Assembly (NCBI GenBank): GCA_900708905.1
Contig: CAADRB010000058.1
Coordinates: forward strand, 328,548 to 392,547
Source: Hymenolepis diminuta
Taxonomy: Eukaryota; Platyhelminthes; Cestoda; Cyclophyllidea; Hymenolepididae
DNA length: 64,000 nt
Direction: 5' to 3'
The notes under the pieces are model-generated. The model made no database searches, was not told where the DNA came from, and saw nothing but the letters and a program-made list of their open reading frames with translations. This document shows, piece after piece, positions 23,665-35,948 of the stretch (position 1 is its first letter; each line of letters starts with the position of its first letter). The position numbers and the translations under genes are program-made.

Positions 23665-26600
23665 CTAAGGTGCAGATTTTCCATCTTCGTCCAAATCTGT
23701 CATCGAGGGCCCTGAAGGAACAGTGGAAGAAAGTCCCAATTCGTGAACAATGTAGGATTCAAGGTTACTTTTGGAATGAATATGGGATATTTTCTTGGTA
23801 AGTGCTCGTTGCTGTATTTCGTCCCTGGTAAGAACTTCAAACTTCGCTTCCTTGTAAACACCCTTCGTACCAACAATGTTGAGAATGATTATATCACAAA
23901 TTGTCGGCGCCTAGAAGTCGATAATTAAAAAGAGATTAGTCAAATTTCAAACAAACGGATAAGAGTCAAGAAAAATTTGATGAGAGAAAATATTTGGAAA
24001 AACGGGAGTAAGATAAGTAGCATGCTTTTATGACAAAAATGTAATTACTGATTATTTATTCGTTATTATTAATCGCATTGATGAAATGTTTCATTTTATT
24101 TAGCAAGGCCATTTTTTAAGATATTCTTCGATTTGTTACGGTAATAGATAACCAAGTTCAGAGTCCACCATACTGAATGTTGATTAAAATTAACAATTTT
24201 ACTAAAACCTGTTAAATTAAATGTCTGATCACTCTAATTAACGTCCATCGTACAGCCTCATTATCAGTAATGATATTTCCGAAATTTTCCCCAAATTACA
24301 TCCTCCTGTCTATACCAATGCATCCGTTATCCAAAATTTATGATGCATAATAGCTTTATAAATTAATGCATCATCATTTCCTTTCCCTGTTGACTTTTTC
24401 TGCTAAAATATAATTCTATTAGGTTTGCGAAACTACGAGATTGTAATAAATACAAATGAATACAAGCTTTTGCTCTTGAAAACCGACATCTAGCACAGTT
24501 CTCCACCAATCAAATTCAAGCTTATACACTAATAGAATAGAACACTATGAACTTTCACTTAATCCACCTCTAAGAGAGGGGATAAAATTGGCAATTCTAG
24601 TTGTATAAAGAAGCCCTTGTTGCAATTATCCTTCCAATCAGTAAAATATTTTTACCGCTCCACCTAAATTGAAACTTTCTTATGTTGATTAAATACGTTC
24701 TCAACTTCAAGGATTTTCATATCCCAATGACTTTATTAATTCTAAAAACCTTTCCTTTGTCATTTATTAACACATTAGTGGTTTTGGACCGTACAAAAGT
24801 CATATTTGACTCAAAACCATACCGCAGTGAACGAAATATAAATAATATTTATGTTCTCCGAGTCCATAGCACAAAGCTCTGCCAAATTTCTGATCACAGT
24901 ATAGAAAATCCCCCGATTATAATAATGAAAATATGACTAGTAAATTGCAATATTCCTTTTTCCGAACAAGATGATCATTGGAAAAATAGATTCCATAAAT
25001 GTTGCAATAATTAAATTCATTAAAAGAATATCAATGGTAAAACTTTCAGGATGCGGCCTTTCCTACGTTAATTTAGAAAGTATTTTCCCGTGATTCGTCC
25101 AAGGACTACATGGGTTATATTCCGTCTTTATCCTGTATCAGGGCAAAGGCTGCACATTTAAAAGACCAGCATGACCCCAAGATATAATTCCGTTTCCGAG
25201 CTGATCCAGTCTCGTTGAAGTTAATCTAAATATATGTTCCTACACCATAGTGTCCAAATATCTATGCGGTATTAATTCACTAACTCGTTGAGTTGCATTT
25301 TCGATATTATTTATTTACCTTCACTATTGTGACAGAAGGAGTTTATCCTCTTGAATTAAATGTCCATACGTTTTCTTTGAAAAAGAATGAAATAAACATT
25401 CTACTACCGAGCTGTCAAATTTAATATCGCCAAATTAAATAATTATTCCACAATTTCTGTAACTTAACGAAGGAGATAATGCTGCTGTATAGAATATTTG
25501 ATCCATAATTGCATAGTGGTTAAAAACATTGCATTGACATTTACTTAAATACAGAAACTAAAAAAAAAGTTGAAAAAATCTTTTTCATTATTTAAGGAAA
25601 TCCGGGAGAGCATTAATAACAATAGCAGAAGAATAAAAAACACGCCCTATTCAACAACAGTTTAGAATGATTCACCTCGCTCAAGGGTCTGTTTGATTAA
25701 TTTAAAAAGAAAACATTTTTACCCAATAAATAAAGTACCTGATTTTGGAACCTTAAATAGAACCTTCAATTAAGCCTTAATTTGGTCGTAATGAATAAAT
25801 GTATGTTCATGAAACCAAACAGATTTAATAGGTTATTAATTAAATACACTTCAGGATGACAGTAAGACAGAAAATTCTCCAAATCGACAAACATGCACGT
25901 CTGCCAAGTGTGAAATCAAGAGTTCGATGTCCATCAGTGCACGCACAGTTGGCGAAATGACCAACCTCACTAGTTAATCTTGGTTAACAAAGAAGCAATA
26001 TACTTCAATTTTCTCACCATGGAGTCTTCCTGAATTTCAGGGCCAGTAAATCGCTAACTATAATTTGACTTTTCTTTAAAAATAATATTAGTTGAGGATT
26101 GTGTTACTGTTTTATATTATACACATTCCATGCATTTTAGGATTTAGGATCCTACATGAACATCATTAACGAAATCCTGCATTTAGAACACTTCCGATTT
26201 ACAACTGACGCCCGTTACATCCCCCATATTTGTAAAGTTGCTAGTTATTACCCACGCTATATTAGTTTTCCATCGCAAATGGTGACATAGGAGGTTTATG
26301 CTAAGTAGATAATTCACTAAGTATTTTTTATGGAAGGTAACACTTATGGTAATGGTGGAACAATAGTTCCACGCATTTAAATGCAAAATATAGTTGCCGT
26401 AAATATCTTTTGGAACTTTTCAAAACGAAATAAACTGCGCTCCTTAAAATTGTAGTGATTTATTTTTTTATGGCAGCGAATCAAAAAAATGTACGTATGA
26501 ACCACATAATTATATCGTGACCTCAAAAATATTTGAAAATGGGAGTAACATGACCACTCATCCTTTAAACTTGCGCAATTTAAGATGTTAACTTTCAGAC

Positions 26601-29600
26601 ATTGGACAACTTTGAGCTAGATAATGAAATACATGACCAAGAAGCAACAGGAGAATTCAAACCTCTGTTCATTTGTCTCCACCTGTCCTGAAAAATACTC
26701 CCCAACAGAAATGAACTTCCCAGATAATCTGAGGATGTTATGGACAAATTGCAATTCAGGCTCCAGAGATATTCTTACTTTTCAAAGAAGATATTTCCAT
26801 ATATTTTATCTTCTCTACCCTCTAATTGGAAAATGAAATAAACAAACCATTCATTTTTGTTTCGAAATTGCATTTTTTAGACGATCGCTAACCGATCTTT
26901 TTGGCCAGTCAAATATACTTAACAATTCTTGTAACATACCTCTTTATTTATCTTTTGGGAAATTCAAATTAAAAATGTGTACGTTTACTCCGCTTGACAA
27001 ATAAAAATCATTTCAAGGTTAAACAAATGCTTTAAATATTTCCTCACTTAAAAGTATAAAAGTTCTTATATCTAAAGCATACGAATCCAGAATCGTGTTC
27101 TACTAAGGACGGTTGCCCATTCCTGCTAGATTATTCTAAAAAAGAATTCCTCACTTAAAAGTAGATGAAAAGGCGTGAAATTTCATGGTCCAATGCATGA
27201 AATCTACTAAATATCTGCTTGTTTTGTGATATTTTATTTTAAATAAATATAACTGCGATTTTTCATTTCAAGGCAATAACTTTATATTTTTCAGTTTTAA
27301 ATAAATCATAATTAATCAAAAAATCTATTTATAGTATTAAATAATAGTTATGTTAGAATTAAAATTTATAATTAACTTAGGTAAAAGAGAAATTTAGTAT
27401 CAGTAAAATATTCTAATGCTTTAAAATGTCAGTGATAAGTACCATAGTTACTATTTTATGATCCGATTACATTGATTTGCAATTTTTGTCTCAGTATACG
27501 AAAATGTGCAGGCACAAATTACAAGAATTTAAAGTACCATAACGATGAAAATTTTTGTTCTCCTAATAAATATTAATCATTTTCTCTAGATAAAATGTTA
27601 AATTAAGTTTAGACATTAATTTATTCACGAAAAATAGATAGTATTAGTAAAATCATGAAAATTACTCAGCAAAAGGGGTATAGGAGTTGGTTGAAAAGTT
27701 TAGAGTATTTGGCATTTCTACTTCGGCTAATTGTGCATCAGTCAGCGGAAGCGTGTAAGTAGAAATGTTCCTTTTTCTCACTGATCACGCGGCTGTTCTT
27801 GTGGTAAATGAATCATTTTTTCCTCTCGATTAGACCGAGGTTTTACCTTTCACGTATCATTCAGACATATGCAATTAGAGCTAAATGCCAGCTCTGTGAA
27901 AATCTTCATGCACTACTTTTAGAGAAGTGATTAATCAATGTAGTCCGTGAATAGGTAACTAGTAAATGAACATGATTATTCAAAATAAAACGAATAGAAT
28001 TTACATTGCCTACTTAAAACAGTATGACCTAGGTAAATTAGTAACAGCTTTCCTAATAGATAAAAAAATATTATTTAATGGTAGGATATTTCTCCGACTG
28101 TGTCCAGACGTTTCACTTGAGTAAATTTCCTAAGCCCATTAGGAGAAGTGCTCCGAATACACACCGAAGCTCGGGTGATGAGAAACTCATATTCCAAGCC
28201 AATGGTGAGTGTTTAAGCACGTCAATAGATGTATAGTGATGAGCATTGATCTTGGGAAATCTGAGTCTGTAGATGTGCACGCTGACCACTCCGCCACTGC
28301 GTAAGTAATCTGTCCTATATCCTCATTTTTATTTAAACCCTATTATTCTTCACAATTTCACTAATATATTTCTTTTTCAGAGCACGCAGTTTCCCTTAGA
28401 AGTCTGATTTCAATTTATTTCATCACTAATTCAATGACTTTGACTTAATGGTTGGAAATACCATTCAAAATAGACTGTCTCCAGACACGACCATGTCTTT
28501 AGTTCGACTAACAACTGAGTAATATTTGGGTTCGATTAAAATCCTTTCTGCTAACTACTACATTGTATGCTCTCCGTGTTATCTCAACAACCACATTGTA
28601 AACCATGCAGATCTGTAGAGATCATAAGTACATACTTCGTTAGCTCCATGGTGTCCGGAAAAAGTCTAAAATCCTATAGGCATATTTTTCTACTGCGGCA
28701 AGATATGCTGTTAATGAACGCATGATTTGCTCAAGAGCGAATTATTTAAAAAAACTACTTTTATAAAAGAATTTCAACTTACTCAGTAAAAGCTTAAAAC
28801 TGAATAATAAATTTTGAATGTACAGATGGGAGAAGTTCATATTTGTCTGATTGGGGCTCCCTGGTTCAACACCAATCAGGGAATCTCTAGTAAATGAAGT
28901 AGCTAACTGGTCAACACAATGGACCTTAAACCTCATAATAGGGATTTTCGTTTTCCTCATATAAAAATTAGCCGTAATTAACTGCTAGATTTTTGATCAT
29001 TTTAGAAAATTTTGAGCAACAAAAGATACAAATCTCTATGTAATGTGAACGACAGAATAATGCCAGTTAAAATTTTATAAGATATTTGATAAGCATGATC
29101 ACTTTTCGACTTTAGAGAATAAACGCACCGCAATTGCATGTCAAAACTATGGTAGTGCTCTGTAGAAATGGTTTTGGGTTTCCTTCCTTATGCAGTTTGA
29201 TATGATAAGTGGCCTGTTCAGATACATCACATCAAGGTATTCCTTCTATTTTTTTCTAAAGTTATTGCTTCTATTTTTTCATATTCGTGGTTAATCAAAA
29301 ATGCGTACTTCATGAAAATATTCCTCATTTGCAAAATCATGTTACTAAATCCTACTTTCTTACATTTTATTGGAAATTTCATCAGCGCCGATGGTTATAT
29401 ATCTCAATTTCAGCTTGCTTTCTGATAGCAGTGGTTCCAAAAGTCACTGAAATTTACTGTTATTTAGCACTCAAGGCACACCAGTTATGAAATATTACTG
29501 ATCTTGATTCCTGCTGAAAAGAAACAAACATATATGATCTTTTTAATAATAGGGTTGGTACCTATGAATTGCTATTTTCTAACCTCTGACGACTACACAT

Positions 29601-32600
29601 TGAGTTTGTATACATAGATCAGATAAAGATAGCTGCAATAGTAAATTAAATTTAAACATACTTTCGAGTGAAGTAAGGGTTTAAAATTTATCTTTGCCAA
29701 TAGGGTAATCCAGAGAAACAACAAATGTGTGAAACTGATTTCACTCCTTGGTATTAGAGGCAAGACTTAGAGAGCTTCAAATAGGGATAAATTTATTTCA
29801 CAATTCATCAAAAGAAATAAACAAATGCCCTTATTTAATCACACCTGTCATTGTGTAACAAACTGGTAAAAGTTAATTAACTGTTTAAAGCACATGTTTT
29901 TAAGTTACGATGTTAATTTCTATGACTGAAAGTTATTACTTTTCCAATTAATCGATACAGATAGGAACGAGACAAATAATGACCCAGGTAAATTAAATTG
30001 GCTTCAAAATTTCAGTCGAAAATTAAACAATTTTAATTCCGCCTTCTGATAAAGCTGTGCGTGAAATGACTGTAATTTTAGAAAATTGTTTGTAAAACAT
30101 ATCCAATTTCAATTACTATTCTTCTATGATCATTTATAGGAATGAAGTTTCATTACTGTAGTATTACTGACTAATTAGACAATTAATGAATCGGAGATGT
30201 CTGAAGCGTAAGGAACTGTCGTTTAAGTTAAATGGCTATTTTCTTCCCACCTATTAGGAGAAACTTTAGCCACGGTATACTTCACTTGGTCCTGAGCAAT
30301 GTTTATTGATAGGATAGTGAATTTAGGGTACAATTTTCTGACTCAATTCTGCAATAGATTATTTTGAAATACCGGAAATGGAATGACTAATTTTGCAACC
30401 ATATATTTATCGACTATTAAAGAATATATTTCGACCATTACCTCTTTCAACAGCCTCTGTACTTACTAAGGTGTCTTGTGTGGGTTTGTTTCAATATGCA
30501 AAGAATTAAAAAATAGTTGAAGGAAATTATGGCCGTTAGACTTACGATACTGAGAAGAGCAAGACCGGAACCGAGATTAAGTAGGAGTGGAATAATGCTG
30601 AATTTTCCGGCTCGCCCGTGAACAAAGATGGAGAACCGGAATCCGAATGTTTTCACCAGGTCACGATATATGGTGCCGTTTTCTCGATAACGTAGTGCAT
30701 ATCTGAAAAGTGAATCAATTAAAATGTTTATATTTTAAAATAAAAGCAAATTTTTGCGCCACCCGAAAACTAGGATATTCTTTCTAAGAAAGTTAACTAT
30801 TATTGAGTGAAGTTATATTTGTTGTAAATCTTTATTCAATGAGACTTAGTTTCATATCGGAAATTCGCAGTTGACGCAATATTGAACGAAATTGAACTAA
30901 ATGCGATAAGATATTGCTAATAGTTTGTAATCTTGTAATCCGTTTTGCAATTTAAAAAGACGGATCAAACTTATTTAATATTTAAATTTGTAACCTTTAG
31001 CATATGATAAGTCAATTATTAAATTTTAAATTTAATGAATGCCTGTGGATAATTTTTTGCAAAATGATAAAGTTTGCAGGCTGATTTTCCAATTTATTTT
31101 ATTTAGCTTACTTGATGAAAACGTTGTATTAATGTTACAATTTAGAGAAGAGAGGCACAGCTTTCGATGTAACATTTACTGAGTGAAGGAAAAGGGACTT
31201 TTGAACGTTTCAAACTTGATTTCAAATTGGGGCTCTTTATATAAAAGAACTTCACATAGTAATATAGAGATGGTTAATAAGAGTTGGAGCTTAGCTGTTA
31301 AGGTAAATGTGTTGAAACTGCACAAGATTTTAAATTTCATGAACAAATGTTTGTGTTTATTTAAATTATGACTTTCCAATTTCACCGGGAGAAGTATTCA
31401 CAAAACTTGACGTGGACAAGGGGAAAGTATTCTGAAACCGCTCTTACGAGAAACTCACATTCCACCAGCTCTCTTGTTGACCTGAATTAACCGCTACTGG
31501 AAATGCACAGATCGGTATTGATATCGTGAACGTTGACCACTGTGCCATCAATGCACTTGCGATCACTTACATTTTCCTAATCTGAAATTCTACAGGCTAG
31601 TTAAAATTCATCTGATTACAAGCTAAAACAGAATTTTGATTTGGGTGGTCGTGACACCCCTAAATTGAGAATTATTAAATATTTGTTATAAAAAATTGAT
31701 TTGCAGATTTTAAAATTCTTTTTATCACTTGTTTCAAAGAAAGGTTAAATATTCTTAATGTGCTATCACTTAGTTATCAGCATTTTAATTCATGTCAGTG
31801 ATTATTCGAATATCAGTTATTCTCTATCCCTATCGTTATGAGCCGATTTCTGCAAACAGAATATCATCAAAGTGCAGAAGTGCCACAAGCTAATTGACTT
31901 CTTTGACATATGTTAAAAAATGGTGATCAATAAATTACGTAAAACTCATCACAAAAAATTTCATTGTGGTGATGATAAGAAATAATTAAAACATTATGAC
32001 AGAAAATCAAAATGCAGACTACCTAATGACCTCAGTGTCAAGATTCCCGATTTATCTCAAAGTTTCACCATCATTGATTAAATCGCTCCCATTGCCCCTT
32101 TCGTTTAAATGTTCTTCAAGATCAAAAGGTATAAATGTTTTTTATTTATCATGGATAATAATAATTAGTGATTTTTAAATAAATACGAACTGATGTAGCA
32201 AAGATGTTTTGTTAATCCGTGCCAGAACTATTTGGGAAGCATATAAGATAACTTAATTTTCAGGATTTCAGTTAAATTCCACCATTTACTTAATTTCATT
32301 TTTAATAAGAAACTAACGCTAATGGAAATTGAATTAATTTGTAAAAACTGGATAGAACTGCAATTTCTCACAGTTTAACTAAAGGAAAAACTCCAAATTC
32401 CCATCGTCAAGTTACCCGAAATGCATCTTGTCAATAATTAATATATAAATACGAATAGAATTATTGCGAGTAATCTTAAATAAATAAATATCAGTGATTA
32501 CGTAAAAAATTCGGGAGTGAACTCTGAACTCTAGCTGTACCGTATCAGCAGTAGCTCCGAAAAGTTCTGAAAGTGATTTCACTCAAAAACTTACAGGTCA

Positions 32601-35600
32601 AATTCTGTAATTTTAAATACGGATTACCGTTTCCAAGTTTAAAATGCATTCTGTGGTAAAAAGATATAAAGTAATTTTTTATTTTAATGGATAGTTAAAG
32701 TCCACCCATATAAGCATATTGGGACCACGATGATGAGCCAGAATGGTTTTTGCTTATGATCTCATCAGGCAGTCAGAATGGTTGTGTTATTTAACCACCC
32801 AATCCATATTCTACCTTCTATGAGTGCGTCCTTCCCACAAGGAAAATGATGTAACCAACATCCAAGATTCCGTGGCTACTCCCGAGAATTCCAAATACGC
32901 GGTCAGACATACGAGTTGAATGTTGTGTGCTTCCTTTTCTCTTCCGATATTTACGTTCGATAACTTGTATTTCTCTACATTTATTTACTTTTTCTCAAAT
33001 AAACTCCTATTTTACAATCCACTAATAGCGATTTTGATAATAACATCTGATTACCTATATTTCATTTAAAGGATCAAATATATATGAATGGTTTCAGCAA
33101 CTATATTGTGCCGCTATTGTGAACGGCTCAGGAAAAGAAACGTCCCATTTTCATTGAAAACTGAATAATAACTGATTTTAAAATTGCTCAGACATCAAAG
33201 GGAAACTGTGCCATTGACTGCTATCTTAAAGCGCTGATTACTGCAGTCTATTTCAAAGGAAAAGAGTCGGTGTCAATGGCTCCCATGTAGAAACAAATCG
33301 CTGAAATGATAATTGTTTGGAACATAAAGCACTATTTTATCTAAACAGCACCAATTGTATAACCATTGCGGATATACATATGTGGAATTTTAAAGGTCTA
33401 CAGTTTGAATAAGCAAGGAAGAAAGCTGCATCATTGAATTTTCCTGTCGTCAAATGTATTTCTACGATTTGCCCACACAATAGTTACTTTTTGAAATATA
33501 CTGTGTATGGTATCAGGATGCTTTCGAGTAATTTCCAGGGCAATAAAAGTGAAAACATACATAATTATGTTATAATATATGAAATTGAGCTATCCCGATG
33601 ACTTGAAAATCTGGGATCAATTTCCAACTCTGCAACAAAAAATAGAATATAACTACCACTTTCGGGTTTGGGTAATTCAGATGTACGCATTCATCTGCAG
33701 TAAATGTATTCGGACGGTACTTAAATGACAGCCTAAGAAAGTACAAATGAACTCTAATGACAACAAAATTCTTTTGTTGTTTTCGTACGCTTGTCTAGAA
33801 AGCCGAGATCTAACCGGAAGTTTCCAAAAGTTTCAAGTAAGTAAGTTTTCACGAACTAGAGATATTTAATAATCTCGGTTTCAAGACTGAAATTTCCAAA
33901 TTTATCTTCCTCTTTGTTTAGTAGATATGAAATTGAAAGCTAAGCACTATTGCTCGATTGGACAAAACGTATATATAACGACGCTGCAGACAATGAGATC
34001 TGCGTATTCTGAGATCAGCGTTTCTATGTGAATAGGTCTTTCTTCGGTTCTCAGGAACTAATGTTTTAAGAATAAAGTTATTTTTGACAATTTCAGTTTT
34101 TTTAGTTCACTCAAAGTACAAAGAGTGGATATCATTTACAGATGACTCCAACAACAGTTGCGTGAAAATAATTGTTATTGAAAAGTGTCAGCAGTCGTAA
34201 ACCGTCATCTACTCGAAAGTTACTGGGTCCTGTTAGTTTAAAGATCTTCTAATCGGATACAACAAGTGTTTAAAGAAGAAATTAGCCGTACAACCACTCC
34301 TATTCTTTGCGCTGCTAGATGATTATTTTCATATAATTGTTTCAAATTATTTGAAGGGTGATGGTTTAAAATGCTTTCATGTTTGAGCGATCGATATCAT
34401 AAAACAATAGTCTCGATTTAGAAATAATTAAAGTAAATTTCTAATGAAGAACAATGCCTTTCAACGAAAATAGTGACAAGTAGTAATTGTGATATTGACA
34501 CCAATTAAACAATTTTTATTTATTTTATTTAATTACAAAATATTCAATTTTTACCTACCGAAAATTAAATCCGCTGTTTCCGTCATTTTCAACATCCAAA
34601 TTCGTGAAACGATATTCTGGATTACATTGATCAACACCTTGGTCCAAATCACATTCCCAGTCGATTAAAATTCCAATAACACCACCCTTAAATTCAAATT
34701 TATAAATAACTTCACTAATTATATAAATAAATAATAAATAAAATAATAGTTGAACACAAGTACGTAAGGAAAAAATTGCATGCAATATATCACAGTTGTC
34801 GTAACCGACGGCTTCTTACAGTAGGGAAAATAAACATAAATATGATATACTTTCTAATACGAGTTCAAGATATTTCAGGATTTAAGTAAAAAAAGTTATT
34901 CACTTTTGTTAAAGCACTTGCTGTAATGCCCACTTCCTTAAAAATAGTTGAAAACTTGAAAATGGGACAATATTTGTCAATCGGATGATTTGAGTCGTAA
35001 CGGCAGGAGCCAAGAGGTTTATCAGACTTCCATGCATCTCGATTCTTTCTAAAATTTAATACAAAACGCTTAATTATACCAAAAATGACATATCGAATTA
35101 GTATAAAAGATGCATAATTACTAAAAACTAATAATATGTTCAATAAAATGTTTAATTTACCTTTTAACTCCAAAATTTGGAAATTCAATGTCATTTTTTA
35201 TGTAAACTGTGTAGTTGGAAATCATTTCGAATCGCTTGTTTATATCGTAGTCAACCACAATTTTATCGTTTTCGACTGGACACCAACCGTAAATTTCACA
35301 AACCCCTAATCCGTTTATATAATCTATACATCTGCCCGTGCGTACACCTTAAAGAGGAAAAATATCACAATAATTTGAAAGAATACTGCTATTTAAATTC
35401 CTTCTACAGTATTCTCTTACCAGACTCTGATATGGATAATTGAACTCCACCACAGTCACTATCTTGACGGCATAGGGATTTTTTACTATCACGTAACTGA
35501 AATCGAACAGAAAATTAGTATTATTTTTGTATATATTATTGACACTAAATAGTATACATACTCCTGGACAACGACTTGGTTTTTGCATTGGAGTGATTAT

Positions 35601-35948
35601 TGCATGTGTCGTGATGAAGAATGCGTTGTTTTCAAGAGGTGGATTCACAATTTCAGCAGCATCATAGATAATTGGTTCCCTGTTTGTATCATTTTCCCAA
35701 CGATGAAAGATAAGTCCCTTTGTTTTTGTGACTGCCGTTGATACAGCTTCGTCATTAACCTGATACCCTTTATCGTAAATTAAAACCCAACTGTAAATAA
35801 CAAAAATGAATTAGATTTACCAAAACACGTAGACAGCGATTATGATTTGAAGAATTCTGTGGACAGCCCCTATTTTGTAATTTGTAATTTCGATCATTTT
35901 GGGCGTCTCATACGTAAAAAAAAACTCTGCAATCTTTCTACAGTTCAT
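23665..35948 (-). CDS. P2X purinoceptor (ATP-gated cation channel subunit), gene A, 8 exons, intact
   Basis: Joined exons, 5' to 3' on the minus strand: 35821-35948, 35562-35790, 35421-35496, 35161-35347, 34904-35048, 34559-34686, 30546-30702, 23665-23910 (1296 nt, 431 aa plus stop). All introns are GT-AG; the frame stays open throughout. P2X family features seen: intracellular T-x-K site (T15-P-K17, inside YETPK), TM1 at about residues 27-50, lysine pair K65/K67 (TKTKG), ten ectodomain cysteines (117, 128, 134, 151, 161, 167, 222, 234, 267, 276), T191 in NYT, N296-F-R298, K315, TM2 with GSGLALLSI, and a C-terminal YKEAK (YxxxK surface-retention motif). The ATP-contact residues known from the family (K, K, T, N/R, K) are all present. 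Length is normal for the family. The start is set by an in-frame Met that gives exon 1 exactly 128 nt, as in paralogue B. It is expected to form trimeric channels in the plasma membrane. No subtype can be assigned. Confidence 0.92.
23911..30545 (-). other. intron 7 of P2X gene A (6635 nt)
   Basis: This is a phase-0 intron between the SI codons of the pore helix exon and the APTICD codons of the last exon. Donor GTAAGT, acceptor CTAG. It is A+T-rich, with no exon-like reading frame supported. It holds a possible short repeat at 28.15-28.31 kb and a 17-bp direct repeat at 27040/27147. It is the longest intron in the gene. Confidence 0.85.
28145..28310 (+). repeat. possible short interspersed repeat, copy 1
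   Basis: Contains GAGAAACTCATATTCCA and, about 110 bp later, GCTGACCACTCCGCCA. The same two blocks in the same order occur at 31.44-31.56 kb. The spacing is similar but the middle is poorly conserved. Confidence 0.35.
30703..34558 (-). other. intron 6 of P2X gene A (3856 nt)
   Basis: This intron splits the Arg codon of the NFR ligand motif (phase 2). Donor GTAGGT, acceptor TTCAG. The phase-2 cut is forced, because reading on from the donor gives an in-frame stop. It contains a repeat-like block at about 31.43-31.56 kb and otherwise A+T-rich sequence with nothing recognised. Confidence 0.85.
31432..31560 (+). repeat. possible short interspersed repeat, copy 2
   Basis: Contains GAGAAACTCACATTCCA and then GTTGACCACTGTGCCATCA, matching the order at 28.15-28.31 kb. 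It lies inside intron 6 of P2X gene A, whereas copy 1 is in intron 7. Confidence 0.35.

Noticed and set aside
23743..23928. Plus-strand open frame of 61 codons
   Set aside because: Antisense shadow of the last exon of P2X gene A.
27040..27163. 17-bp direct repeat TTCCTCACTTAAAAGTA at 27040 and 27147
   Set aside because: Flanks do not match, so it is probably coincidental in A+T-rich sequence.
33200..33285. Serpin-like string ([10 protein letters not shown]) on the plus strand
   Set aside because: It resembles the NAVYFKG block of serpins, but the frame closes at once on both sides and no other serpin block is near. Most likely chance.
35177..35443. Plus-strand open frame of 88 codons
   Set aside because: Antisense to exons 3 and 4 of P2X gene A, and it runs through their introns.
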